Shown here one piece after another: positions 8,453 through 18,569 of a DNA stretch of 64,000 nt; within the stretch, counting starts at the first letter, position 1; each line of letters begins with the position of its first letter. A program made the translations under genes and the position numbers. The notes beneath the pieces are model-generated. The model saw only the letters and a list, made by a program, of their open reading frames with translations, searched no databases and was not told the DNA's origin. The stretch is from Gammaproteobacteria bacterium (GTDB taxonomy: Bacteria; Pseudomonadota; Gammaproteobacteria; Steroidobacterales; GCA-2729495): assembly GCA_030066665.1 (NCBI GenBank), contig JASJBD010000005.1:1-64000 (forward strand). The letters are read 5' to 3'.

Positions 8453-8952
8453 GCCTCCGCGTTGCCCTGCTGACTGGCGGCCTGTGCATACAGTGCTTCG
8501 AAACTGATCGGCTGCAACACCAGCGGTGGAAAGCCGCCCTTCGCGACCATCGAGGACACGACTTCGCGGGCGTATGGAAACAGCGTGCTCGGGCAGTGGA
8601 TGCCAAGCAGACGACGCAATTCGTCTTCCTGGTAGCCGCTGACCAGGAATACTCCGGCCTGATCGAGTTCGACCAGGAACAGCGAACGCTCGCCGAGTCG
8701 TGCATGCACGCTCAAATGCAGGACGACTTCGTGCTGATCGTCACCCAGGGCCGTGTGTGAATTCTTCAGGTTCAGCTGAATATCCGGTTCTCCGTCAGCC
8801 GGGGTCGCGAAAATACCGGGCGCATTCGGCGCCTCGAAAGAAAAGTCCTTGATATAGAGCTGTCGCAGCAGAAACTGGGGCTGCGACGCCGCGTTGCCGG
8901 CGCCGCTGCCGTTTCCGCCGCTGCTGGTGCCATTGCCGTTTTCGTCACTCAC
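8449..8952 (-). CDS. secB: Protein-export chaperone SecB
   Basis: Tetrameric cytosolic chaperone that keeps preproteins unfolded and delivers them to SecA. The conserved core begins FLLRQLYIKDFSFEAPNAPGIF (residues about 28-49) and includes VVLHLSVHARLGERSLFLVEL, LLGIHCPSTLFPYAREVVSS and GGFPPLVLQPISFEALYA. The protein is 167 residues, about a dozen longer than the E. coli protein, because of an N-terminal low-complexity stretch of about 25 residues rich in Gly, Asn and Ser. It starts at GTG 8952, 15 bases after the grxC stop, in a rhodanese-grxC-secB-gpsA operon. Confidence 0.97.
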   Translation of the reverse strand: MSDENGNGTSSGGNGSGAGNAASQPQFLLRQLYIKDFSFEAPNAPGIFATPADGEPDIQLNLKNSHTALGDDQHEVVLHLSVHARLGERSLFLVELDQAGVFLVSGYQEDELRRLLGIHCPSTLFPYAREVVSSMVAKGGFPPLVLQPISFEALYAQAASQQGNAEA

Positions 8953-8967
8953 TTTTGGTCCATGTCC

Positions 8968-9243
8968 CTAGCTGTTGTCCGACCTGCCCAGCAGACCGTC
9001 GAGATCGCCGCTTTGCTCGAGTGCGGCCAGATCGTCGTATCCGCCGATATGGCGGTCGTCGAAGAATATCTGTGGCACGGTTCGTCGGCCGCTGCGATCC
9101 GTCATTTCCTGCCGCTTGGCGGAATTCATGGTCACATCGATCTCCGTAAACTCCGCGCCTTTGCTCTCCAATAGTCGGCGTGCCGCGGAGCAATAGCCAC
9201 AGAGCATTTGCGTGTACATCACAATGTTGGGGCCCGCCGGCAT
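8968..9243 (-). CDS. grxC: Glutaredoxin 3
   Basis: Small thiol-disulfide oxidoreductase that uses glutathione. The 91-residue product has the thioredoxin-fold order of GrxC: IVMYTQMLCGYCSAARRLL, the cis-proline segment RTVPQIFFDDRHIGGYDDL and a final helix. The active site reads CGYC; the CPYC of classical dithiol glutaredoxins has Pro at the second position. The ATG at 9243 overlaps the rhodanese stop (ATGA), which fixes this start over an in-frame ATG further upstream. The gene lies between the rhodanese and secB, as in E. coli. Confidence 0.94.
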   Translation of the reverse strand: MPAGPNIVMYTQMLCGYCSAARRLLESKGAEFTEIDVTMNSAKRQEMTDRSGRRTVPQIFFDDRHIGGYDDLAALEQSGDLDGLLGRSDNS

Positions 9244-9662
9244 CAATCCGTAATTACCGGCAGATTTTCGCGCCGCCATCCGGACAGCCCGCCGGACAGG
9301 CTGTAAGCATTCTCGAAGCCCGCCTTCCGCAACGGCTCGACTTGCCGGCCGCTGGCAATGCCGTTGTCGCAGACGAGGATCAGCGTCTTGTTCTTTTTCA
9401 GCCGCCTGTCGTTCCCGGCGGCGAGATCCTGCGTTGGTACGTTCACGGCATCGACGATATGACCGGCCGCGAAATCCTTCTGCTCCCGCAGATCGATCAC
9501 CTTCGCACCCTTGTTGATCATTTGCACGGCCTGGGCTGTAGTTACCTCGAATACCTGCCGGCCGCGCAGTCGCAACTCGTAGAACAGTACCGCCAGTCCC
9601 ATCAGCAGTGTGCCGGTGACAAGTAACGGATTATTGTTGGTGAATTCGATCAGTTGTCCCAT
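9243..9662 (-). CDS. Membrane-anchored rhodanese-like protein (YibN type)
   Basis: A 139-residue protein with one N-terminal membrane helix (about residues 13-30, PLLVTGTLLMGLAVLFYEL) and a single rhodanese domain facing the cytoplasm or periplasm. The domain shows VIDLREQKDFAAGHI and the active-site loop VCDNGIASGR with its cysteine intact, so sulfurtransferase activity is possible. Its place directly before grxC and secB matches E. coli yibN, and it overlaps grxC by four bases. The physiological substrate is unknown for this family. Confidence 0.9.
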   Translation of the reverse strand: MGQLIEFTNNNPLLVTGTLLMGLAVLFYELRLRGRQVFEVTTAQAVQMINKGAKVIDLREQKDFAAGHIVDAVNVPTQDLAAGNDRRLKKNKTLILVCDNGIASGRQVEPLRKAGFENAYSLSGGLSGWRRENLPVITD

Positions 9663-9742
9663 GACATGAGTCCGGCGAAGGGCCGCAAAGTATACCGTCC
9701 CCCGCGGCCGCCAATGGTCCGGCCGGGTTAAACTCCGCCGCG

Positions 9743-10870
9743 ATGCGAACCCGACTGATGATCAGCGTGGCGCTGCTGGCAGCCACCGTTAACGCGCAGG
9801 ACGACCCGTCGATGGCCCAGCGCGATCTCGAGGCGGTGCGCGAGGAGCTTAGGGACCTGGAGCAGAACCTCGAGGAGGAAACCGCGCGTCGCGATGCCGT
9901 GATGGCTGAACTGCGGTCCGCTGAGAAGGCGGAAGCTCGCGCCCGGTCCAGGCTCAATTTACTGCAGAAGCAATTGGCCGCATCGCAGGAGCGCCTGGCG
10001 GCGCTGGAGCGGGATCTCGAGACCGGCCGGCGCGAACTGGCGAACGAACTCGCCATCCTGGAGCAGCAGTTGCGCGCCACCTACATGACCGGTCAGCAGG
10101 AGTGGTTGCGCCTGGTCTTGAGTGGCGAGGACCCGCTCGAGACCGGCCGGCAGCTCGTTTACTACGGTTATCTGAGCCGGGCCCGCAGCGCTCTCATCGC
10201 CGGCGTACGCGAACGCGTCGCCGCGCTCTCGGCGCAAGCCCGAGCCGTGAGCGACGAACGCGACTCGCTTACCGTGTTGGAGCAGCAACAGTCGGCGGAA
10301 CTGCAGTCTCTCGCGGAGCATCGGCAGGAACGATCGCGGGTGCTGGCGCGCCTGGATCAGTCAATCGTAGGGCGCGAGGCAAATATCGGTCGATTACGCG
10401 CGGAAGCCCGTGAACTCGAATCACTGGTTGCTGAACTGAGCCGGTCGATTGCCGATCTGTCGGTTGGCGATTCGGCACCTTTTGCCCGGCGCAAAGGTGG
10501 CATGGAATGGCCGGCCACCGGCAGGCCGGTGCAGAACTTTGGTCAGGCCCGAGCCGGTGGTCGCCTGCGCTGGGAGGGCACCCTGCTGGCTGCGCCAGCC
10601 GGCAGCGAAGTGCGCGCAGTGCACCACGGACGCATTGTGTTTGCTGACTGGTTGCCGGGGCTCGGGTTACTGGCGGTCGTTGAACATGGGGATGGTTATC
10701 TGACGCTCTACGGTCACAACCAGGACCTCGTGAAAGACGTTGGGGATTGGGTCAGCACCGGTGAGGTGCTCGCCCACGTCGGCGACAGCGGCGGCCGGGC
10801 TGAGCCCGGCCTGTACTTCGAAATCCGCAAGGACGGCCGGCCAATCGACCCTCGGCCGTGGATCCGCTAA
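9743..10870 (+). CDS. envC: Murein hydrolase activator EnvC-like protein
   Basis: Exported cell-division factor that in E. coli activates the amidases AmiA and AmiB at the septum. After a signal peptide (residues 1-18, ending VNAQ) comes a long coiled coil of about 200 residues rich in Glu, Arg and Leu heptads, then a C-terminal LytM/M23 domain (about residues 255-375). The metal-binding residues of active M23 peptidases appear lost: the usual H-x3-D site reads RWEGT and the H-x-H site reads GLYFEIR. This degeneracy is the family hallmark and argues for an activator, not an enzyme. yibQ lies two genes downstream; gpmI, often upstream, is absent. Confidence 0.92.
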   Translation: MRTRLMISVALLAATVNAQDDPSMAQRDLEAVREELRDLEQNLEEETARRDAVMAELRSAEKAEARARSRLNLLQKQLAASQERLAALERDLETGRRELANELAILEQQLRATYMTGQQEWLRLVLSGEDPLETGRQLVYYGYLSRARSALIAGVRERVAALSAQARAVSDERDSLTVLEQQQSAELQSLAEHRQERSRVLARLDQSIVGREANIGRLRAEARELESLVAELSRSIADLSVGDSAPFARRKGGMEWPATGRPVQNFGQARAGGRLRWEGTLLAAPAGSEVRAVHHGRIVFADWLPGLGLLAVVEHGDGYLTLYGHNQDLVKDVGDWVSTGEVLAHVGDSGGRAEPGLYFEIRKDGRPIDPRPWIR

Positions 10871-10994
10871 CACTAAGCCGCTGAAAGATATAAGAACTTG
10901 GGTGCCGGCGGACTTTGTTAAATGTGGTCGTGGTCCGTTCAACGTCGCCCGAGCCTGTGCTATGGTCCTCGGGATCGGGGTTAGTAAGCGACTG

Positions 10995-12242
10995 ATGTCA
11001 CTGAAATTCAGAAGCATTCTGGTATTGCTCGTGGGCACCGCTCTAGGTCTCAGCCTGTCGCTGGGCAGCGGCGTGCTGGCCGAGCGCGAGACCGGGAATT
11101 CTGAATCCCTGCCCTGGGACGAGGCCCGCCTGCTGGCCGAAGTCCTGGAGCGCGTCAAACAGGAATACGTGGAACCTGTCAACGATCGGCAGCTGATCGA
11201 GGCTGCGGTGCGCGGCATGGTCATGGATCTCGATCCGCATTCACAGTTCCTGGACACGGACGAATACGAAGAGATTCGCATCAACACGACCGGGACATAT
11301 TCCGGCGTCGGCCTCGAGGTGAATGTCGTCGATGGCCAGGTCGTGGTCGTATCGCCGATCGAAGGTATGCCGGCCGACGTTGCCGGGATTCGCGCTCGCG
11401 ACATTATCGTCGCCATTGACGATGATTCCGTGATCGATTTCAGCCTGACCGACACGATTACGAAGATGCGCGGCAAGCCGGGCACACGCGTGGCGATCAG
11501 GATTGAACGGGCCGGCGAGCCCGAGCCAATCGACTTCAATGTCATCCGCAGTCATGTGCAGGTTCGCAGCGTGCGCTCCGAGCTGCTGGAGCGTGACTAC
11601 GGTTACATTCGGCTGACGCATTTCAGCGAGACGACGTACAAGGACCTGCGTAAGGCGATCGATGAACTCCAGCGCAATAGCCCGAGCGGTCTGCAGGGCC
11701 TGGTTCTGGACCTGCGCAACAACCCGGGCGGCGTTCTCGACGCGGCGGTGGAAGTGACCGACGCATTCCTCGACGAGGGTCTGATCGTCACCGCCAGCGG
11801 TCGGGGCCGGGAATCGAATTTCGAGAGGCTGGCGCGGCCGGGCGATCTGCTCGATGGCGCCGAGCTGGTGGTAATGGTCAACGAAGGCTCGGCATCGGCG
11901 TCGGAAATCGTGGCCGGCGCGCTGCAGGACCATGGCCGGGCTACCGTTGTCGGTCATCGCACCTTTGGCAAGGGTTCCGTGCAGACCGTGATGCCCCTGT
12001 CGAACGGTCGCGCGATCAAATTGACGACGTCGCGTTACTACACGCCGTCCGGCGACTCGATTCATGGCCAGGGGATTACGCCTGACCTGTTGCTCGACGA
12101 CACCAGTATGGCCGATGCACTGGCTGCCGTCACAGAGCACCGGACCGAGGCCGGCGCCGCGTTGTTGCAGACCGATGGACAGCTGCGGCAGGCTCTCCAG
12201 GTGTTGACCAGCGGCCGCGTCATGCACAGCAAGGCGGACTGA
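10995..12242 (+). CDS. S41 C-terminal processing peptidase
   Basis: Periplasmic serine protease of the CtpA/Prc family, which trims C-terminal tails of envelope proteins. It has an N-terminal signal/anchor (residues 8-29), a short helical region, a PDZ domain (about 100-175, GVGLEV and the RARDIIVAIDD segment) and the S41 domain. The catalytic dyad is visible: Ser301 in NEGSASASEI and Lys326 in FGKGSVQT, 25 residues apart as in Prc. I chose ATG 10995 because it starts right at the signal peptide (415 residues). An in-frame ATG at 10962 would add 11 residues. The gene sits between envC and yibQ, so a role in septal or peptidoglycan enzyme turnover is plausible. Confidence 0.93.
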   Translation: MSLKFRSILVLLVGTALGLSLSLGSGVLAERETGNSESLPWDEARLLAEVLERVKQEYVEPVNDRQLIEAAVRGMVMDLDPHSQFLDTDEYEEIRINTTGTYSGVGLEVNVVDGQVVVVSPIEGMPADVAGIRARDIIVAIDDDSVIDFSLTDTITKMRGKPGTRVAIRIERAGEPEPIDFNVIRSHVQVRSVRSELLERDYGYIRLTHFSETTYKDLRKAIDELQRNSPSGLQGLVLDLRNNPGGVLDAAVEVTDAFLDEGLIVTASGRGRESNFERLARPGDLLDGAELVVMVNEGSASASEIVAGALQDHGRATVVGHRTFGKGSVQTVMPLSNGRAIKLTTSRYYTPSGDSIHGQGITPDLLLDDTSMADALAAVTEHRTEAGAALLQTDGQLRQALQVLTSGRVMHSKAD

Positions 12243-12258
12243 TCCAAAGCGCTAACCG

Positions 12259-13062
12259 ATGCATTGCCGGTCCATGATCTGCCGGTTGAGAGTCTTTTGC
12301 GGAATCCTGCTGGCAGCTTTCCTGCTCCTTCCCGCCGTCGCCGAGGATTCACCCCGAATCTCGATCATCATCGACGATCTCGGCAACCTGAGAGCCGCCG
12401 CGGATCGCACGCTGGCGCTCGACGGCCCAATCGCCTGTGCGGTTCTGCCGCATACGCCGTTGGCGCAGTACATCGGCAAACGCGCGCCGCAGCTGGGCAA
12501 GGAAGTGCTGTTGCATTTGCCGCTGCAACCGATCGGTGAAGCATTGCCCGCCGGTCTCGGCGGCATCGACCTCGACAACACCCGCCGACAGCTCGCCGGA
12601 ATCCTGACGGCGAATCTCAACTCCATTCCGAATGTAGCCGGCGTGAACACGCACATGGGCAGCCTGCTCACGCAACATCCGGGTCATATGCACTGGCTGA
12701 TGACGGAGCTGCAGCGGCGCGGCGATCTGTTTTTTGTCGATAGTCGCACCACGGCATCCAGCGTGGCGCAGCGAATGGCAGCCGAAGTCGGCGTGCCGGC
12801 GACCCGGCGCAATGTCTTTCTCGACAACAGCACTGATCCCCGGGAGATCGATCGGGAATTCAACCGGCTGAAAGCCCTGGCCCGACTGCATGGCTCCGCG
12901 GTCGCCATCGGCCATCCCTATGACGAGACACTGGCTTACCTCGAATGGGTCCTGCCCAGATTGCGTGGCGAAGGCATTGAACTGGTGCCGGTTGCCGAGC
13001 TGATTCGCCACCAAGCGCCGACGCGCATCGCCGACTACCAGGCTGTGGATAGCCTGGAGTGA
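12259..13062 (+). CDS. Divergent polysaccharide deacetylase family protein (YibQ)
   Basis: Periplasmic protein of 267 residues with a signal peptide (about residues 1-29). The family core includes ISIIIDDLGNLRAAADRTLAL, KEVLLHLPLQP, GVNTHMGSLLT and FFVDSRTTASSVA, followed by VAIGHPYDETLAYL. These correspond to the deacetylase fold, with Asp-Asp and His residues in the expected motifs, but the substrate is not established. It follows the S41 peptidase by 16 bases and its TGA overlaps the crcB GTG. The envC-yibQ linkage matches E. coli. Confidence 0.9.
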   Translation: MHCRSMICRLRVFCGILLAAFLLLPAVAEDSPRISIIIDDLGNLRAAADRTLALDGPIACAVLPHTPLAQYIGKRAPQLGKEVLLHLPLQPIGEALPAGLGGIDLDNTRRQLAGILTANLNSIPNVAGVNTHMGSLLTQHPGHMHWLMTELQRRGDLFFVDSRTTASSVAQRMAAEVGVPATRRNVFLDNSTDPREIDREFNRLKALARLHGSAVAIGHPYDETLAYLEWVLPRLRGEGIELVPVAELIRHQAPTRIADYQAVDSLE

Positions 13063-13445
13063 TCTATTTCAAGCAGTTGCTGCTGGTCGGCGCCGGGGGT
13101 TTTGTCGGGTCGATTCTGCGGTTTGTAATCGGCGGCTGGGCACAGCGGCTGTCGCCCAGCGGCGGATTCCCGATTGGCACACTGACCGTAAACCTGTTGG
13201 GCTGCCTGCTGATTGGCGTGCTGGGCGGTCTGGCCGACTACCGCCAGGTACTCGAGCCGGGTCAGCGCCTGCTGCTGATGGTCGGACTGCTGGGTGGCTT
13301 TACGACTTATTCCACCTTTGCATACGAGTCTCTGCAATTGGGCCAGGACGGCGAACTACTGAAAGTACTCGCCAATATTGTGTTGCACGTGGTGTTGGGA
13401 CTCGTCGCGGCCTATGCTGGCTATGTCGCGGCCAGAATGATCTGA
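13059..13445 (+). CDS. crcB: Fluoride ion channel CrcB/Fluc
   Basis: Small inner-membrane protein that dimerises into a fluoride exporter. The 128-residue sequence has four hydrophobic helices. It carries GAGGFVGSILRFVIGGW, the Asn motif TLTVNLLGCLLIG, and GLLGGFTTYSTFAYES with the phenylalanine/serine-threonine track that lines the pore. The GTG start at 13059 overlaps the yibQ stop by four bases. A DUF190 gene follows at once, a common partner. I found no fluoride riboswitch immediately upstream, consistent with crcB being internal to an operon. Confidence 0.95.
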   Translation: MIYFKQLLLVGAGGFVGSILRFVIGGWAQRLSPSGGFPIGTLTVNLLGCLLIGVLGGLADYRQVLEPGQRLLLMVGLLGGFTTYSTFAYESLQLGQDGELLKVLANIVLHVVLGLVAAYAGYVAARMI

Positions 13446-13455
13446 GGACAGAGCC

Positions 13456-13797
13456 ATGGATCTGCAAGACGGGCTGTTACTGCGGGTGTTTATCGGCGAG
13501 GCCGATCGTCAGGAAGGCAAGCCGCTATTTCACTGGATCGTGGACGAGGCGCACCGGCGCAAGCTGGCCGGGGTAACTGTGCTGCGGGGTCTCGAAGGCT
13601 ATGGTGCCGGCTCCCACATTCATACCGCGCGAGTGCTGCGGCTGTCGACAGATCTGCCGCTGGTTGTCGAAGTGGTCGACGAGGCAGGGAAAGTCGAGGC
13701 CTTCATGAAGGTGCTCGACGCAGCCATGCCCGGCGGCCTGATCACGGTTGAAAAAGTACGCATGCGCCCGTCGCCAAAACCGCCTGCCGACAGTTGA
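13456..13797 (+). CDS. DUF190 domain-containing protein
   Basis: A 113-residue soluble protein with a PII-like ferredoxin fold typical of DUF190. Visible family features are LRVFIGEADRQEGKPLFHWIV, VTVLRGLEGYGAGSHIHTARVL and LPLVVEVVDEAGKVEAFM. It starts 10 bases after crcB, and the crcB-DUF190 pairing is widespread, so a role tied to fluoride tolerance is inferred. Its biochemical function has not been settled. It is convergent with the HIT gene with only 11 bases between stops. Confidence 0.92.
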   Translation: MDLQDGLLLRVFIGEADRQEGKPLFHWIVDEAHRRKLAGVTVLRGLEGYGAGSHIHTARVLRLSTDLPLVVEVVDEAGKVEAFMKVLDAAMPGGLITVEKVRMRPSPKPPADS

Positions 13798-13808
13798 CGA
13801 CGCGCCGG

Positions 13809-14234
13809 TCAACCGGCACCCAGAGCCGCCCGAATCAGATCGGCATGTGCTTCCAGCGTGGCCGGGTCGGCCATTTCGCCCACGTGGCGCCGCAGCGGGC
13901 GATCCGCATGGCAGGGAATGATGTGCATGTGAAAGTGGAACACGGTCTGGCCGGCGGCGGGGCCATTCAACTGCATCAGACGGATGCCGTCGGCGTTAAA
14001 AGCGCGGCTCACCGCCTCAGCCACGATTTTCGTGGTGCGCATTACTGCTGTCGATGCCCGGTCGGGTAATTCGAACAGGTCGGCGGCCGGCGTTTTGGGC
14101 AGAATCAGAGTATGTCCGTCCGCCTGCGGCATGACATCCATAATCGCGAGCGTGTCGGCGTCCTCGAACACCCGCGTTGACGGCATTTCGCCGCGCAGAA
14201 TTTTCGCGAAAATATTGTCGTTGTCGTAGACCAT
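13809..14234 (-). CDS. HIT family nucleotide-binding protein
   Basis: Histidine-triad hydrolase of the HinT/FHIT superfamily, 141 residues. It has IFAKILRGEMPSTRVFED at the start and HTLILPKTPAADLFEL. The catalytic triad region is FHFHMHIIP (about residues 101-109). The probable reaction is hydrolysis of purine nucleoside phosphoramidates or dinucleoside polyphosphates. The start is the ATG at 14234, preceded by GGGAGAA; upstream in-frame codons give non-HIT sequence. It is divergent from the thioesterase gene. Confidence 0.93.
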   Translation of the reverse strand: MVYDNDNIFAKILRGEMPSTRVFEDADTLAIMDVMPQADGHTLILPKTPAADLFELPDRASTAVMRTTKIVAEAVSRAFNADGIRLMQLNGPAAGQTVFHFHMHIIPCHADRPLRRHVGEMADPATLEAHADLIRAALGAG

Positions 14235-14352
14235 TGGCGTTCTCCCGGGAGGACGGCGCGCCCAGGCACGCGCCTGCGATTGCGGCTGACATAGAATGCG
14301 GGATGGCCGGTGCGGGCGCAATTCGGCCGGCTCGCCAGGCGGAGGTTCGAGC

Positions 14353-14766
14353 ATGAATGATTCAGAACGCGGCCGGCCGGACGGCAATCGGTGTTTTGTC
14401 TGTGGCCCCGACAATCCGGATGGTTTGCAACTCGAGTTCCGACTGGACGGCGACATCTGTCGCAGTCGTTTCACCCCGGGCCCCAATCACTGCGGCTATG
14501 ACGACCAGACACATGGCGGCATCCTGTTCAGCGTGCTGGACGATGTCATGGCCAACTGGCTGTTCCTGCAGGGCGTGCGCGCTCACACGGCCAAGGGAGA
14601 GATTCGCTACCGGGAACCAGTGGCGCTCGGCACATTGCTCGAGTTGAGCGGCAAGCTCGTGAAACGCAAGGGCCGCCTGGCAATCCTGGAAGCAATAGCA
14701 ACGCGCGCGACCGATGGCGTGGCAGTGGCCGAGGCGCAGGGGACCTTTATGATGATCGAGGATTAG
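14353..14766 (+). CDS. PaaI-like hotdog-fold thioesterase
   Basis: A 137-residue protein with a probable acyl-CoA thioesterase fold. The N-terminus has a CFVCGPDNPDGLQLEFRLD segment, then the hotdog catalytic region DDQTHGGILFSVLDDVMAN and the strand pair GEIRYREPVALGTLLELSG. The short Cys-rich N-terminal motif (CFVCG) is common in this subgroup. The ATG at 14353 has GGAGG seven bases upstream. The acyl substrate cannot be told from the sequence. It is divergent from the HIT gene and convergent with DUF1330. Confidence 0.85.
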   Translation: MNDSERGRPDGNRCFVCGPDNPDGLQLEFRLDGDICRSRFTPGPNHCGYDDQTHGGILFSVLDDVMANWLFLQGVRAHTAKGEIRYREPVALGTLLELSGKLVKRKGRLAILEAIATRATDGVAVAEAQGTFMMIED

Positions 14767-14781
14767 GATCTGCCGCTGCGC

Positions 14782-15093
14782 TCATTGCATGTTTAGCGGG
14801 GCTCCCTCGTAGGCCGCAAAATGGTACACGCCCGAGCCCTCGCGCAACGGTGCCACCTCATTGACGTACTCGGGATCATCCACGAATTCCTCGAGCTGGG
14901 CGAAGTTCGGAAACTGGATGATGATGACGACCTGGTCGTCCAGCAGTTCACCCTTGATCAGCCGTTTCTTCGGACCGCGCACGATGTACGTGCCGCCGTG
15001 TTTGTGGACCAGCTCGGCAGAGCGGGCGGAATACTTCTTGAAATCCTCGTGCGGATTGGTGACCTTGCAGAGCGCCAGAATATAGGCGGACAT
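14782..15093 (-). CDS. DUF1330 domain-containing protein
   Basis: A 103-residue protein with a dimeric alpha-beta barrel (ferredoxin-like) pattern. Family marks are YILALCKVTNPHEDFKKYS, HGGTYIVRG and VIIIQFPNFAQLEEFVDDPEY. No catalytic role is known. It starts 40 bases downstream of the OPT transporter stop and may be part of that transcript. Identity is clear at family level only. Confidence 0.88.
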   Translation of the reverse strand: MSAYILALCKVTNPHEDFKKYSARSAELVHKHGGTYIVRGPKKRLIKGELLDDQVVIIIQFPNFAQLEEFVDDPEYVNEVAPLREGSGVYHFAAYEGAPLNMQ

Positions 15094-15133
15094 TTGTTGT
15101 TCTCCCCTGAGCGACTGTAATTACAGTCCGTGA

Positions 15134-17034
15134 TCAAGCTGCCGAGCGGCCCGCCCGGTACAGCATAAGCATAATGCCGGCGATCGTCAGCAGGCCGGCC
15201 ACGCTGCCTGGTTGCCAGCCTGCTGGTGCGGCGAGCCAATCGGATTCACCCGTGACCACGATCGGAATGGCGAGAAGGATGCCCATCAACGCCTCGCCGG
15301 TGATCAGGCCGGCCGCGAACAGCATGCCGCTGCCGGTCCGAACCTTGTCCGGATTGTCGGCCAGGCGCGCGACCGCATGCGCGATAAGGCCGCCCGCCAG
15401 GATCGGGACCGACAGCTCCAGTGGCAGGTAGATGCCCACGGCGACGGCGAGAACGGGCGCCCGGAAACTGCTTTCCCGGGCGCGCAGAATTTCGTCGATC
15501 ACGATAATGACGATGCCGATAGCGGCGCCGATCGCGACCATGGTCCAGGGCAGACCACCGCCAAAAACGCCGAGCGCCACCGACGCCATCAGGGTTGCCT
15601 GCGGTGCGAGCAACGGCTCCGGATGCTCGGCGGTCGGCACGCCAATGCCGTAAGCCTGCAACAGCAGGTTCAATATGGGCGCGAGGAAAAACACCGCTGA
15701 CAGAACACCGACTGCCTGCATCACCTGCTGTTTCCATGGCGTGGCGCCGACGATGTTGCCGGCCTTCAGATCCTGCATGTTGTCGCCCGCGATCGCAGCG
15801 CCACAGCAAACGACGCCGCCGATCATGATTGCGGCCGCCGGACCCACGCTGGTCGGGCCCATCAGCCAGAGCAGCAACAGGGAGGCAAAGAGGATGGTCG
15901 CGATGGTGATACCGGAAATCGGATTATTGGACGAACCCACCAGTCCGGCCATGTAGGCCGCTACGGACGCGAACAGGAAACCGGCCACGACCATCACCAG
16001 GGTCATGATCAGGCCCAGGCTCACGCTGTCGACAATATTCTGGTACAGGAAGAACATCGGGATCACGAAGACCGCGATGCCGGTCAGCACGAAGGGCATC
16101 GGCGTGTCGTGGTCGCGATGATCCGTTGGCGTCGTCGCACGATCCCGATATTGCGCGAGGCCGCTGCGCACGCCGGAGACGAGCGACTGCCGCATGGAAA
16201 CCAGCGCCCAGATGCCGCCGACCAGCATGGCGCCGACGCCCAGGTAACGGACCTTGCTGGACCAGATGTCGAAAGCCAGGTCCACAGCGGGTGTGCCGGC
16301 CGCGAGTTTGGCGGCCAGCGCCGGGTCGCCATCGATGAAAAAAGTGCTGTAGATCGGAATGGCGACGTACCATGACACCGTGCCACCGAGAAAAATCAGC
16401 ACGGCGATATTCAAACCGACGATATAGCCGACGCTGATCAAGGCCGGCGACAGGTTGGTACCGACGTAGCCGATGGTTTGCTGGCCTAGGAATGTGGCGG
16501 TCTGCACAATCCCGTTCCAGAGTTGCAGCCCGGTTTCCGCCAGTTTTACGCCGGCGCCAATCAAGGCAGCAATGGCCAGATAGCGGATCCCGCGACTGGG
16601 GTCGTCGCCCACGCGCAGCACTTCCGCAGTTGCCGTGCCCTCCGGGAACACGAGCGGTTGCTCGACGATCAATGAGCGTCGCAACGGCACCGTGAACATC
16701 ACGCCGAGCAGGCCGCCGACGCCGGCGATAGCGCAAACCCACCAATAGTCGAACACGTCCCAGTAATCGAGAATGACCAGCGCCGGCATGGTGAAAATCA
16801 CACCGGCGGCCAGTGACTCGCCGGCCGACGCGGCGGTCTGGACGATGTTGTTCTCGAGGATGTTCGATTCGCGAAACAGGCGCAGCAATCCCATGGAAAT
16901 GACCGCGGCGGGGATCGATGCCGATACCGTCATGCCGGCGAACAGCCCGAGGTATGCATTCGCTGCGGCCAGCACGATCGACAGGACGATGCCGAGGAGG
17001 ACAGCTTTCAGCGTGAGTTGAGGCAGATCCTGTG

Positions 17035-17038
<4 letters not shown>
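15134..17038 (-). CDS. OPT family oligopeptide transporter
   Basis: Polytopic inner-membrane transporter of 634 residues, with about 14-16 hydrophobic segments. Conserved OPT features include LTLKAVLLGIVLSIVLAAAN, NNIVQTAASAGESLAAGVIF (residues about 63-82) and the FPEGTATAEVL motif. Bacterial members are thought to import oligopeptides or metal-peptide conjugates with protons. Its start overlaps the stop of the upstream POT transporter by four bases (ATGA), so the two permeases are made together. Substrate remains unproven. Confidence 0.93.
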
Positions 17039-18564
<1,526 letters not shown>

Positions 18565-18569
18565 GCGAA

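Noticed and set aside
9743-10870. EnvC-like protein as an active M23 endopeptidase
   Set aside because: The zinc-binding His and Asp positions of both motifs are substituted, so catalytic activity is unlikely.
12900-13058. A fluoride riboswitch ahead of crcB
   Set aside because: The crcB start lies inside the yibQ stop, and I saw no recognisable riboswitch core in the coding region upstream.
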